From: Pithys albifrons albifrons
Taxonomy: Eukaryota > Chordata > Aves > Passeriformes > Thamnophilidae
Length of the DNA stretch: 64,000 nucleotides
Direction of reading: 5' to 3'
Assembly (NCBI RefSeq): GCF_047495875.1
Contig: NC_092458.1
Span: 3,679,939 to 3,743,938, forward strand
Shown piece after piece: positions 1 to 11,912 of the stretch; the first letter of the stretch is position 1, and each line of letters begins with the position of its first letter. The notes below the pieces were generated by a model. That model made no database searches, was not told the DNA's origin, and worked only from the letters and a program-made list of their open reading frames with translations. Made by a program: the position numbers and the translations under genes.

Positions 1-2204
1 GGAATTAATCCTTTTATGAAAGCCCTTTAGCTAATATTGTTTCACTTTAAGGCTTTAAGAAATCTGTTTTGATTTAAATTAAATGAGTTCTTGAGTATTT
101 AAAGTAGTTTATCTGTTATTTTTTAGCTTTTGGGAATTCCAAACTTGAGTCTCTTTTAATAACAGGTACCGTAAATTGCAGGAAATGCTTGATATATAGG
201 TCAAATTATTTACACCTCAAGATCTACCAAGACTAAATAGAGGGAAAATAAATTTACCCTGTCTCTCCCCATGATTAACCTGATCTTTACCCACAAATGC
301 AACACCTGTTGATGTTGAATGGTGCCTTCTACACTTGTGGTACCACAGAAAAGCGTTTCAGCAGCACCACACAGGGACAACATGCAAATAAAAAACCCTT
401 TCTAACAATGTGAACAGGAATTGGATGATTAATAAGCTAAAAGAAAATTATTCTTAGCCTCCCTGAGCTGAGCTAGATCTATGGAGTCGATTAAGTGACA
501 ACTCATAGGAACATTTTATTTTTCTCAAAGAAATGAGATGTGATAGACAGTATACAGGCAGAAGATCTGATACTGCTTATGTAGGACATTCTTAATTAGG
601 TCTTGCACTGCATATCAGCTTAATTTAACATGGTGAAACTCAATTAAGCTGCTTTAACTCAGACAAGCCCTTGAACTAGTTGAAGTACTTATAATGGTGT
701 ACAATTTGCTTTAAAAGTTTAACAAGTTGTAATGTAGTGATTCAACTTCTAGAATGTGTCTATTGACATTTGACATTCTTCCCTTAAATGGCTCTGACAA
801 ACATAGAATCATCATTTATCAACTCATTTTAATGAGCAAACTAATTTTACTTCCCCTCCCCCTCACCCCCTCCCCCTCAGTGATTTCTGATGACCCTGCA
901 TAGCCAATTTGCTGATGTGAAACACAGCTGGAACCTCTCATGTTTTATGAATGATAAGGCAAAACTCTGACCTCAGTTTAAACTGTACAGGATTATGAAC
1001 AGCAACAAGAAAAGCGGGATAATTTAAAGACAAGTGTTCTGCATTTGAAACAGCACAGTTAATTTGGCTTTTTTATCTATTTCTGTCACAGCATTCTGTA
1101 ACTTTCCATGCAAATGAAGCAATCCCACATTTTCTTTTGAATTATGCCCCCATCCCTCAAGAGCAAAGTCAGAAGAAAAGTGAAACTCTTGGAGAAGACA
1201 AGCTAGGTTGAACAAAAAGTGTTTGTCTGCACCTATACATAGTCATTAAACATGATACCAGCCTTTTTAGGTTAGTACAATGAACTGCATTACAAAACAA
1301 GGTAGAAGACAGGACTTTGTCTTGGTTTCTCTGCAGTGAAAACAGTTTAAAAACTTCAGAATATCAAGTGCAAATTCAAACAGCTTTGAGCTGAAAGTCA
1401 ATGACATACAGTAAATATGCAATCCCAAAAATGCTGATTTAGGAAACACTTTTGGGTGAGAGTCACTTGTGAGCAGGAAATGCTGTCTTATGAGATAAAA
1501 AATAGTGCAGCTTGTGTTGAAAATTATTAGCTTCTTCTGAGGATCTAATAAAATTTGGGAACCTAGGCCTGAAAGATATAATTCAAAATACCAAGGAGCA
1601 AAAAAAAAAAAAAAAGAATTTGAAAACTCTGAATTTTCTGATTTATCTTTGTCTTTCAAATATTTCCACTTATAAACCTCAGGTGTACTTTATGCTTTAT
1701 TCACCTGTCAATACCTGGAGAAGACTATGAAGCTTATACTCATTAAACAATAATTTGTACTATCTTTCTGCGTCTTCCTCTCCTGCTTCCTCTCCATCTT
1801 TTTAGCCTACTGAGAACCTTCAACCCAACTGTGGAGAGAGAGGACCAGGAAGCTAGTGAAGGGACAAACACAACTCTTCTAGTCCCACTAAGAAAGTTCT
1901 GTGAAAACCACAGCTTGCATGAGCTCCATTCGTAGCTGAAGAAATACAGCAGTCAAGTCTCTAACAATACTGTTTCTCTGAAGTGTGGCACTGGGAAGGA
2001 CCACCCATGTCTACAACCTTTATCATTCTTTATCAACCACATTTACCAGTCTCATGAAGGTGTAAGGCATTACTGCAAACATGACATTCAGCAGAGTTCT
2101 GTAGGAAACAACAGCAAGATTTCTTAACCATTCATTGTCACACTTTAGGCTGAGACTAGAAGGTTTTCTTAACTTCCTAAGCTGAGGCTAAAATATGAGG
2201 CTGA
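1..2204. other. AT-rich non-coding stretch, no gene seen
   Basis: No exon, RNA gene or recognisable transposon is visible. Open frames are short and lack any recognisable domain. The only unusual sequence is a cytosine-run tract at 853-876, listed separately, and a run of about 15 A near 1601-1615. Confidence 0.6.
853..876 (-). other. Four C-tract motif (G-quadruplex on minus strand)
   Basis: Four runs of four or five cytosines are separated by one to three bases. The minus strand therefore fits the G4 pattern of four G-runs with short loops, and the plus strand could form an i-motif. No adjacent gene gives it a regulatory role. Confidence 0.6.
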
Positions 2205-2394
2205 GGATGGTTGGGCACTGAGAACGGGGCCCCCAGGCAAGTGGTCATGGCACCAAGCCTGGCAGAGCTCAAGAAGTGCTTGGACAACACTCTCAGCACA
2301 GGGTGTGATTTTTGGGACTGCAGTCTTCAGGGCCAGGAGCTGGACTCAGTGATCCTATAGGGACCCTTTAACTCAGGATATTCTATGATCCTAT
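2205..2394 (+). mobile_element. Old CR1 LINE 3' fragment
   Basis: The segment matches the CR1 3' UTR pattern: a block reading as 'caagcctggcagagctcaag', then 'ggccaggagctggactcagt', then the 3' terminus 'gatattctatgatcctatgg'. It is 5'-truncated, carries no coding sequence and is diverged from the young copies at 5.6, 18 and 27 kb. It looks like a different, older CR1 subfamily. Orientation follows from the terminal repeat being at the right end. Confidence 0.85.
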
Positions 2395-4200
2395 GGGTTA
2401 TGGGTTGACAGTATGAACAGGTGAAGTATCAGCATCTTTTAGTTAAGTCTCACTCTAGCGAGAGTTTTAAGTCCCAGAACTTAGACAATTTCTTCTTAGG
2501 CTTTAAATAATTTTTTCTTGTCATTTTGGAGTTAGAACATGACACTTAGTATATCCAATGTCTTATAAAACATAACCACCTACAGCAAATTCCAAATTTA
2601 TAAGATTTCCCCAATTGTGAACAAATTCTTACTGAATATGCTGTATAGCTGAATACCACATTCTCTGAGAGTAATTTACAGTTTTAGAGAGCTATTTTTC
2701 TAGAAGCAGAAATAGAAGAAAAAAGATTGCATTAAGAGAGTCCATTAAAACTAAATTTATTATTTCGATAATCTCTTTATTTTGTAGGATGGCCATGGGA
2801 GAGAAAAAAATATCCTCAGCACTTTACTAGCATCCAAAATGCTTCTTTGGTTTGCTTAGTAATTAGCAGTCCTGTTGACAAATCCCTAATATACGAAACC
2901 CCATGTCTTTTTAACCCAATAAGAAGTTCCAGACAAAGGTATAATTTTATCAGATAAAAATTGTCCTCCCTGAAAAATGAGAGTGAGGAAAGTGAATTAT
3001 GCTATTTGCAAAATCTGTATAAAATTGTATAGCACTCTTATGAATTGTATAGACTTGTGAGTTTTACCTGGTGTTTTAACTACCAACTTCATGTGAAAAA
3101 AGTGTCAAAGAAGATGCTCCTCTTTCACGTTTGCACAAAGTGTTTAATCTGTGTAAGCATATTAAGCCTAATAGTAAAAAGTCTCACCTTCTGAAGAGAA
3201 AGACCTACAATCACACTAAATTCTCACATCATGACATGCTTCCTCTCCTGAGTTTTAGTTTTTATTTTTAATAGCTCTGAGAAATAAAGCTGGGAAAAAG
3301 ATCTCTTTTTGAATGTTTATCCCATATTCTGTAACGGTTAAAACATCTTCAGGGAGATTAAAGGAGGTTTAAGAGCCCTTTTTCTAAATAAGAACCAAGA
3401 AACAATATAGCCTTCACTTTAGTTGACATAAGGATGAAGCAATTGAGATTTTTGAAGTTTTTGAATCCCTTGGCAACAGAAATCCTAGAAGCTCATAGTT
3501 AAATTGCTGCAGTAGACAGATTTCTGCTTTTGCCACTGGGTGCTATCTCATGAGATCACACACTCCTCCATGATATTTTAGAGGGGAAACAAGCAGGTTA
3601 ATCTAATATGCCTTGTCATCCTTCTTTTTTTTTCTTAACAGTTTCCAGTGTCCAGGCTGACAAGAAAATTCTGCAAGTGTCCTTCTGTTATGCAGTATGA
3701 ATTTCTACTGAGTTTCCACGCGAAATTGTTAGGATATGATGATGTGGCTTGATAAAAATGCATTTCATATCTCCTCTATTGCTCTGTCTGTCATTTATAA
3801 TCTCTGTCCTAACTATTTTTTGGTTACTGTGTTCTAGCAACAGTGCTATACAAAAGATACTAAAGTGACAAAGAAACAATACGATGAAAAATATTATGTA
3901 GGTACACTACATAATATTCCATTTTTTCCATAGGTTTGGGAACATGAGCATCTGCTGCGAGATAAAAATAAGCTTGAAAGCTCTGCCATCCAGACCATGA
4001 CATTTCCTTTAATCTTTCCCTGAATGTCATGTGGTGTATGCGGGGTGGGGGGGAGGGTGTGGTTTGGGTGTGTGGGGGTGTGTGGGTTTTGTTTGTTTGT
4101 TTGTTGACTTATAAACACAACAAAAACCTAAATGCTTAAGGGAATTGTTTATATATTTAGCATTTGTATTTGTCTTTGTCATGGGGAGTGAACATATTCA
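2395..4200. other. AT-rich non-coding stretch, no gene seen
   Basis: No recognisable coding or repeat family. A G-rich tract at 4042-4087 followed by (GTTT)n is described separately. Confidence 0.55.
4042..4087 (+). repeat. G-rich simple sequence, G-quadruplex capable
   Basis: Positions 4042-4057 contain G-runs of 4, 7 and 3 separated by single bases. Further GGG and GGGGG runs follow to 4087, and then (GTTT)n to about 4105. The plus strand satisfies the four-G-run pattern without counting the later runs. Confidence 0.6.
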
Positions 4201-4896
4201 ATTCAAACACAGAAATCTGCATTTGACAGAGTTAAACAAGGAAAATAAATCGATTCCTGCCTGATCAAAAGATCAAATTCTTTCATTGTGTTGTGGGGAA
4301 GGAGGACAATGGCACATGGGCAAAGGAGTGACCCTGCCCCAACCACTACACAAAGTGCCACAGGAGATGACCAGCACTGCAGCTGGGGTAGACACCCATT
4401 ATGGACAGCCAGGGAAAAGCCCTCAGGCACTTGAGTGGTTTGGGAAGGAACAAGTCCAGGAAAATGCAGAGGTAAGCGGATAAAAGAAGTGAGTAATTAG
4501 TAAGCTGGGGCTCAACACTGTGCTTGTCTGACTATGCCCTGTACCTGATATGTCCTGTCTTATAGAAACTCCATTTCTGACTATTTTCCTCTGTGAGGGA
4601 CTATCTTGTGAACATGGATTTGGGATGCCTGATTGGCAGCAAATGGAGTAGAATCCGGGCTTACAGAAGCCACATGTCTGAGGGACACCACTGCAGTGTG
4701 TGAGGTTGGGTTTGTCAGCAGGTCAGGAGCAAACATTGGGCTGGACAGGCTGGTGAGTTGGGTTAGGGACCAGAGGTGCCACAAGTCTGTGGAAAGATGT
4801 GGAAAGACCAGAGTCTGAGAAGTGGCTACTGGAAGTACCAGGCCATCTGTGCCAGCTGCTGGAGAGACCTGAGAGAGAAAGCTGAGAGGGAAGTCT

Positions 4897-4942
4897 GTAT
4901 GTGTGTGTGCACACACATGTGTGCAAATGTGCATGTGTACAC
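4897..4942. repeat. Alternating TG/CA tract with 16-bp palindrome
   Basis: An alternating purine-pyrimidine run is centred on a perfect palindrome, TGTGTGTG followed by CACACACA, at 4902-4917. It is of the Z-DNA-prone type. Confidence 0.75.
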
Positions 4943-5020
4943 TGGGGCAACTTGTGTTAAGAAGAACCACTAGTGGGGAAACTGAGTTCAACACTACATG
5001 TAAAGGCCAGTTATTGGGTG

Positions 5021-5040
5021 CACACATGAATTCATGTGTG
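5021..5040. repeat. Perfect 20-bp palindrome
   Basis: The half-site CACACATGAA is followed immediately by its exact reverse complement, with an EcoRI-type hexamer at the centre. There is no spacer. Confidence 0.8.
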
Positions 5041-5110
5041 TCGTCATGCTTGGCAGTAGCTGGATGTTGGGACATGGAGCTGTGGCAGCTTCACTCTACC
5101 TGATTCAGCT

Positions 5111-5610
5111 TTCAAACAATTTATGCACATCTTCTCTGTGTTTCAGAAGCGTTTACTACTCCAGCTCTGGAAGATCATCTTTGCTTTTAAATACTTTAAA
5201 ACACAAAAATTCTACTTGGCACACAAATACTTGAAATAATTCATTAAACTCTTGACCTTAATCAACACAAAATTATTTGTATTTCCTTCTTAATATAATT
5301 TTTTTAATCTTCAGACATTTTAGTAGATCATGTGTTACAAGAGGAGAAAAGATGAATTAGTTCAGTTGTGTGAAGATACAACACCAAACTTGGCTAACAT
5401 ATCTTCAAATTCAAGATACGTGGCCTTCCAGAGCACAGGGCATACAATTTTCTCTCACAGTTTTTATTTGCAAAAGAAAACCTCAAGGCTTATAAACAAG
5501 TATTGAAGATTCTCTTTTCAAAGCATTTAGGTACCAATTAACATTCAGGTTTTCTTAAAAATCACAGTGGTTTAGGAAAGAAGAAATACAAATTGCATAA
5601 GGCATGTTAC
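5111..5610. other. AT-rich non-coding stretch, no gene seen
   Basis: No features recognised between the GC-richer block and the young CR1. Confidence 0.5.
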
Positions 5611-5614
5611 CTTA

Positions 5615-6128
5615 CAGGGTTCTGGGCCCCTCAGTTCAGAAAGGATATTGAGGTGCTGGAGTGAGTCCAGAGAAGAGCAACAAGGCTGGTGAAGGGACTG
5701 GAGCACAAGTGCTGTGGGGAGAGGCTGAGGGAGCTGGGGGTGTTTAGCCTGGAGAAGAGGAGGCTCAGAGGTGACCTCAGCACTGTCTAGAACTACCTGA
5801 AGGGAAGTTCTGGCCAGGTGGGGGCTGGTCTCTTCTCCCAGGCACTCAGCAGTAGGACAAGGGGGCACGATGGGCTCAAGCTCTGCCAGGGGAAATTTAA
5901 GTTGGATATCAGAAAAAAATTCTTTGCAGAGAGAGTAATCAGGCATTGGAACGGGCTGCCCAGAGAGGGGGTGGATTCACCATCCCTAGAGATTTTTAAA
6001 CTGGGATTGGACGTGGCACTGAGTGCCATGATCTAGTAAATGGACTAGAGTTGAACCAAGGGTTGGACTCGATGATCTTGGAGGTCTTTTCCAACCCAAT
6101 CGATTCTATGATTCTATGATTCTACGAT
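5615..6128 (+). mobile_element. Young CR1 LINE, 5'-truncated 3' end
   Basis: The copy starts inside the end of the CR1 reverse-transcriptase ORF ([14 protein letters not shown] region) and runs through the ORF end ([19 protein letters not shown] and RHWNGLP motifs) and the 3' UTR to tandem ATTCTATG-type repeats at 6106-6128. It is closely similar to the copies ending at 18463 and 27654, so they belong to one recent subfamily. The reading frame is broken by a TGA just after the RKDIEVLE block and by further changes. It encodes no functional protein, because the RT palm and the endonuclease are absent. Confidence 0.95.
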
Positions 6129-6681
6129 AGGGTATATTTGCTGTTACTTCAGTTCTACCACTTCTCTAACATAACTTTCACACTTAGAACACAGTGAACA
6201 AAACCCAACAAACAAACAAAAAAGTGCCTTGCTACAAAAAGCCATAAAATAACAAGAAAAAGTGCCTTGCTATGAAAAGCCATAAAATAAAATATCCCCT
6301 TCCACTCTCTAGAAAATAAAGGTGATTTGCCTCTTTTGAGAACTCTTCCTTAGCTTGGGGGCTTTTCTCTAGTTGGAAAATGATCCAGAATGGAGGACAG
6401 AAATATAAAATTAAAGTCTTTTATGAGAAAGGGATATGCTCATTGCAATCATATATTCAGTAAATGCAGCAGTGGTATCGATTACAACCAGTCTAGAATA
6501 ATTTTAAAGAACACCAGGATCATTAGACTGCTTCAAATAGTTGTAAAAGGCTAAGTATAGATAGGTAAATTTAATTTATGTAAACACACAGATAGATATA
6601 CGTGCACACACACATATGCACACGCCCAGTAAGACTGCAGGTAGTCTGTGGGAAATATTGCTTACAAGCCTATTGAGTGTC
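6129..6681. other. Non-coding stretch with a small tandem duplication
   Basis: No gene seen. A two-copy, 38-bp-period duplication at 6219-6298 and a CA-rich run near 6605-6625 are the only structured parts. Confidence 0.5.
6219..6298. repeat. Two-copy tandem repeat, period 38 bp
   Basis: The string agtgccttgcta begins at 6223 and recurs at 6261. Both copies continue into aaaagccataaaata, with a few substitutions between them. Confidence 0.75.
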
Positions 6682-6692
6682 AAATATATATT

Positions 6693-6996
6693 GTATGGCA
6701 AGGCTTAGTGAATGAAGAGTTGGGAAGGGCTCTACTCACGTGGGTGTGTCCTTTGAGCCTGTGCAGTGGATTTTAGGTGAGGTACAGTGTGCACGAAACT
6801 GGCCCCACCCTTTAATCCTAAGGATCATCTGCCACGGCCAAATGAGCTTGGACAGTCACAGTGAAGTCCTCAGGACTAGAACCTACAGCACCTGGTATTC
6901 CCAGAAAGTCTCCCATCCAAGTACTAACCAGGGCTGACCCTGCTTAACATCTGAGATCTGCTGGGATTGGGTGTCAGGGAGTCATTTAACTGCCTT
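6693..6996 (-). mobile_element. 5S-rRNA-derived SINE, older diverged copy
   Basis: Read on the minus strand, the element starts with the ggcagttaaat head, contains a diverged 5S rRNA-like domain (about 6882-6972), then the shared SINE body and a tail ending near GCCATAC. It is more diverged from the family than the other five copies: the C-box region reads gagactttctggg instead of gagacctcctggg, and many CpGs are lost. It is flanked by a perfect 11-bp target duplication, aaatatatatt, at 6682-6692 and 6997-7007. This shows LINE-type retroposition and fixes the ends. It carries no protein. Confidence 0.88.
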
Positions 6997-7007
6997 AAAT
7001 ATATATT

Positions 7008-10000
7008 TTTAGATTTCTAACAGTAAAGATTATATTTCTACCACTGGCTAGCAAGTAGGCAGCATATAATGTCTTTTATTAATTATCCCTTTTTGTCTTT
7101 TTATTTTTTGTTTTTTTCATGTGAATTTCTTAGATCCATCTAATGAAAGCCAATGCATTCACTATGAGATCACAAAGACACAAAACCATGAAATTTATCC
7201 CAGCTGGAATAAAGCATTTGAAGTCTCTTACAGATGATCCATCAGAGTCATATGACAAGTTTCTATGGCAAGGAGGAGGGCAATGATCTGAGGAGGACGA
7301 GAACCTCCAAAAGACATGAACATAGATTTCAAATAATAATAAATCAGCATCTCTTTAACTCATTTCTTTCTACTGTTGACAACATAAAGGTATGTGTTCA
7401 CTGTAGCTTAAGAAAAGGAGACTTTTCTCTTTTGTCCCTTTGTCTTTTTCCCTTTTTCCCTTTTCTTTGACTTTTTCCTTTTGTCAGAGACTGTCCATTA
7501 TCTCCAGGCCTCTAAAGCTCTTTCTAGACAAAAATGGATGGGAGGAAGAGTCTCCTTCTCTTCTGGGTAGCTCTCTTGTTCATTATTAGTAACTGCACAA
7601 ACTAATTTTCCTGCTTATTCACCCCTTCAAATGGCTTTTACATGTGGATTAGATGTTTTCCAAAATTTGTCCTTCCCTTTGTCATGGGAAGAATAATGGA
7701 ATGTGGGATATTCATAGTGGAATAACCTTACAATGGAACATCTAAATATCCAGAAATCATAATAAGAACTTGTATCTGACAAAATATAAGTGCCTGTATA
7801 TGCAACACAAAGAGTTCAAAAGTGAAGCTGTTTTTACCAAGAATTCTTTCAAAATGTCAAAGCCAACAAGGAATTTTTCCGAATATTGAATATATTTTAG
7901 ACTTCTGTTACTAAAATAATTACATATATTATGATGGTAGCATTAAAATCACAAATCTCATTTAAATAAAATTACATATACCACAGCAATTTAAAGCAGA
8001 CAGTTGTTTCCATATCTCTTGAGATCTTTAATGTTTTAACTATGTCCGTCTTGGGCGGATAGTATGAACTGTCTGCCTTTTACTTTTTCTCTTTTACAGT
8101 ATTTCATGCTACAACAAAGCTACTCTAGTAATGTGTTACTATAAAACAGTGTGTTCAGACTCTATTTAAGATCAATAAAATTCCACATCCTTACGAAATA
8201 AGTGAAACAAATAATCTTGCATATAAAACATTTGAGAATTTTTTGCTGACCTCTCCATACATGTAAATTCTGGATTCTCACAAAGGGCTGATCTAGTCAC
8301 CACAAAGCAAGAAGTGTTGCTTTCTACTTAAAGAAAGACTTGCTTAATGAAAGCCAAAAAGACATTTAGACTGCTGTAAAGGGGAAAACATAGAAGAGCA
8401 ATGAGAAGAGAGGTTTTAGCTTTTTCACACCAGAGCAAATTCTCAAGGTGAAGTCTAAAAGAGGAATGGTTGTTGAACTAACTACATGTAGTCCTTCAGA
8501 CCAAGTTAACTCCAGGGAAGCAGAAACAATTACAGGTCTTCCAAGAGAGTTTCTATCTGAATTAGTTTTTTGAAATCCAGAAATAAAACATATAAGAAAA
8601 AACATTAAAAGTAAGGACAATCTTTTATCAGTCCTAGGAGGCACAATTTCCAATGTATCTCACTTCAGTCATTCTAATACAGAAGGATTTTCCTCAGCCC
8701 ATAAAATACTACATACTTTAATTTCTAGTGTTTTCCTCCAGCAATACTAACTCAGAAGTGCTTAAGAGGATACACACTTCTGGACCACCACTACGTGTGA
8801 TCTCACCTTCAAGATCCACAATAGTTTGGAATGTGCCTCCAGAGGCTTTTTAACAGAACACCAAGTGCAGCTATGGCAGACAAAGATGGTAGATTCCAAC
8901 CCTTCTTCAGTTGGCAACCAACTCTCAAATGCATGAGGAACGGGAGCAATTTTCCAAAGATGAGTTTAAACTTCACTTGCTGTTCATAACTTTATCATGT
9001 TACACCAACTCCTTCTCTGTGTGGGAACAGAATGAATGCTCTGTCTGCCTTTGCCATTTTAGACCCCTAACCTACAGAGATATTGTCAAGGGTCAAGGTC
9101 TTTAACATGGTCAAAATTCCTAACAATACACTGTAGGATTAAAAAGAAGCTGAATTAATAAGTGAACAGGCATTTCAAATGGCACACGTGTGTGTCATAA
9201 TAGACATAATTTTAGAAAATGACTTTGCTCGAATATATAGACAGGTTTTACTACTTTCCCAGATGACATAGAATTTCCTATATGCATTTTTTTATGTACA
9301 GAATATAAAATGATTGCATGGTAAATTCTCAAAAAATGGCATACAAATCAAATTTGAGGGATGTAAGATTTGTCATCCAAATATCTGTGTGAGGTTTATT
9401 TGTAATTATTGCTTGTTAACATGATATACATGTTCACTGACTTGATTTACATGCACCAATAGCCATCCTGAAGGAGGGAAGCCATGAAGTTTGTTTTTCC
9501 AAAATACAGATCAGTTTTCTTGTCTTCAATCTTTTCAACTTTTTGACAGCAAAGACTGCTTAAAAATTCAGTGTTTTTATTCTCTACAAGCTCTATTAGT
9601 CTTTCTCTTTGCAAAGTACTTTCACTCAGGCTTCATATAAATGAGAAAAACATTGTTCTGTTCTATGTAGAAAAACACTCTTCTGCATATCTATCCCTTT
9701 GCATTAAATTTACATTAAAATTGTTTGAAAAACAGAGCATTGTCATCACTCAGTGTTTTTTAGTCTCTGTTTTGGGAGTATTTGGAAGCATTATTTTATT
9801 AACATCTATCTGTGCAGTCATTACCTTTGTAAGCAATAATTTCCTGATCATATACTTATATACTTGTATGCAATGCATGAAATAGAGAAACAATGATTAA
9901 AGGAAATGGACAAACTAAGATGGAGAAATAGTACTCAAGGAGCAAAAGTCTGTGTATCTTTTAATGTGCCAGCCTTGTTATACATCAGCACTGCAGCTGG

Positions 10001-10680
10001 ACTGTAAAGGTGTATGGTCATATAGTTGAAAAATTAGATCTGCCAACAGCAAAAAAAAAAAAAAAGAAAAAAAAAGAAAATGAAGGGGATTTCACTGCAC
10101 AAAAAAAGGAATACGTTCTTCTTTTTTTATCTGAATTTACATAAAAACAATGTGTTGTTTAAAATAAAATAAACATATGCAAGTAAAGTACTTGAATAAA
10201 ACAGTCCTCAGACTTATTAACAATAGCCTAGTGAGTGGAAAACTGAACCAAACTGAGTATAAAAAGCCTACTACCAATCTCTCTTCCTTTTCCTCTGATC
10301 CAGTGAAGCAGAATAATACCTCGTTGCCTGTACAGTCTTTCCAGTCTAGAACAGGAAAAACATATAGTACCTGACAGAGCCTGAGATTCCCTGGTGCCAA
10401 CCTTCAATTTAATTATACAGACAGAAAGGATTCTGAAAAGACTTATGTGTCAGTAGCTATCAAGATCATTAAATCCAATTCCTGTGAACAAAATGGTGAA
10501 CCATTTTCAAGAGGCTAAAATGGAATGGTTTCTCACCTTTAACCAGCTTGTTTCAAATCAATACCTGGGCTAACTCTGCTTATCACAATACAGAATATGC
10601 TTTTATAAAAATATGAGTTGATGAAAAGTATTCAGGTCCCTGTGAAGAAAAGGCTCCAGGGCTGCAGCCTGTGTGCTGAC
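7008..10680. other. AT-rich non-coding stretch, no gene seen
   Basis: Open frames of up to 104 codons occur on both strands but are low-complexity or hydrophobic and show no recognisable domains. A-rich runs occur at about 10050-10080. No transposon is recognised. Confidence 0.55.
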
Positions 10681-10717
10681 AAGTTGTTTGCCAGGTTTGC
10701 TATCTTTGCATCCCACA

Positions 10718-10790
10718 CTTAGATGAGCTCAGTTGGTAGCAGAGCTCCCAGGTGTACATTAGTTTGAATTCTGGACCCTGTGACCAACCC
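10718..10790 (+). pseudogene. tRNA-like remnant (old SINE head or tRNA pseudogene)
   Basis: At 10724-10745 the sequence resembles a pol III A-box, with TGAGCTCAGTTGG followed by TAGCAGAGC. At 10761-10771 it resembles a B-box, agtttgaattc against the usual GGTTCGAATC. The A-to-B spacing is about 37 bases, somewhat short for a tRNA, and I see no convincing acceptor stem or anticodon arm. It could be the head of an ancient tRNA-derived SINE, a decayed tRNA retropseudogene, or a chance match. Confidence 0.3.
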
Positions 10791-10799
10791 ACATGCATC

Positions 10800-11600
10800 T
10801 CCTAAAATAAATTAAAGTCTGACTCTATTTATTGATTTGAACAGTTTCAAAGCTAATGCAAACTCAGTATTGTTTATGGTCAGGAAAGAGTTTTAACTCC
10901 TGATTCTACTTTCATTCTGGTATTTCTCCAGTACATGGCCATTAGGACTACGAGAGTCACTCCTGATTTATAAACACACATATAAGAATATTTCTGATGC
11001 AGGATTAAGAGCAGATGTAAGCATTGGCCAGAAAAAAAAAAGAATATTTTCATGCACAAAACTTAATTGAAAGCATTAAAGAACCTATTGGCATTTAATC
11101 ATTGATTCAACTATATGCATTCACAAGCCTGAGAATAAATAGGTTTTCATTTAAGTGAAAAAGTGAGTACCTCATAGTATCACAGAATTCATTAGACCAT
11201 GTCTTTATTTCAAAGCTTTAAAATAATTTTAATAAACACAGCAATAGAGAAAGACAGTATTAGGAAGAACATAGGCATGTTTTCTGAAATACAATAAAGA
11301 AAATACAAATAATCAGTTAAATTTTAAAGTTCACACTTTCTTACATCTTTTCGTGCTGTTTTTTCTCAGTTTCCTTTCACACATTTTTAAAGAAAACAAC
11401 CCTGGATATATGTGAATGCACAGCTTCCCATCTTCCCATCACAATTATCCCAACCAAGATTTCAGTTCCCAGTTTACAACCTATAGATTTACATAAAGTG
11501 TGTTTCTAACTTGAATGAGACTCTCTCCAGAACCCCTGTAGAAGATGCAGAGAACTGAGACAATATAATAGAAGAAACAGTCAGTGTAATATAAGCAACA
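10800..11600. other. AT-rich non-coding stretch, no gene seen
   Basis: Nothing recognisable before the 5S-SINE. Confidence 0.5.
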
Positions 11601-11612
11601 TACACACATATC

Positions 11613-11912
11613 AGGCAGTTAAATGCCTCCCTGCCATCCGATCCCGTCAGATCTCGGAAGCTCAGCAGGGTCAGCCCCGGATTAGTACTTGGATGGGAGA
11701 CCTCCTGGGCAATGCCGGGTGCTGTAGGTTCTAGTCCTGAGGACTTCACTGGCACCGTCCAAGCTCGCTCGGCCGTGGCAGATGAACCTCAGGACTGAAA
11801 CGGTGGGGCCAGTTCTGCGCACGCTGAGCCTCACCTAAAATCCACTGCGCAGGCTGGAAGGGCCCACCCACGTGGGGACAGCCCTGCCCAAATCTTCATT
11901 CAGGAAGCTGAG

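Larger units (their letters stand above)
4200..5110. other. Unclassified GC-richer block, possible old interspersed repeat
   Basis: Base composition shifts clearly from the AT-rich surroundings to G/C- and TG-rich DNA. Several overlapping open frames of 61-164 codons occur on both strands, which is what GC-richer non-coding DNA produces by chance. None has a recognisable domain. The block includes a 16-bp palindrome (4902-4917) and a 20-bp palindrome (5021-5040). I cannot assign it to a known family. It could be a decayed LTR or retroviral internal fragment, or unique sequence. Confidence 0.3.

Noticed and set aside
5572..6036. Open frames on both strands at the CR1 copies (also 18.0-18.4 and 27.2-27.6 kb)
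   Set aside because: The plus-strand ones are the truncated end of the CR1 ORF and the minus-strand ones are its antisense shadow.
6605..6625. CRISPR-like or satellite array
   Set aside because: It is a short CA-rich run. No direct repeats with regular spacers occur anywhere in the window.
11635..11729. Functional 5S rRNA gene
   Set aside because: The 5' third of 5S is replaced, the 3' end runs straight into the SINE body without a T-run terminator, and the copies are dispersed with target duplications.
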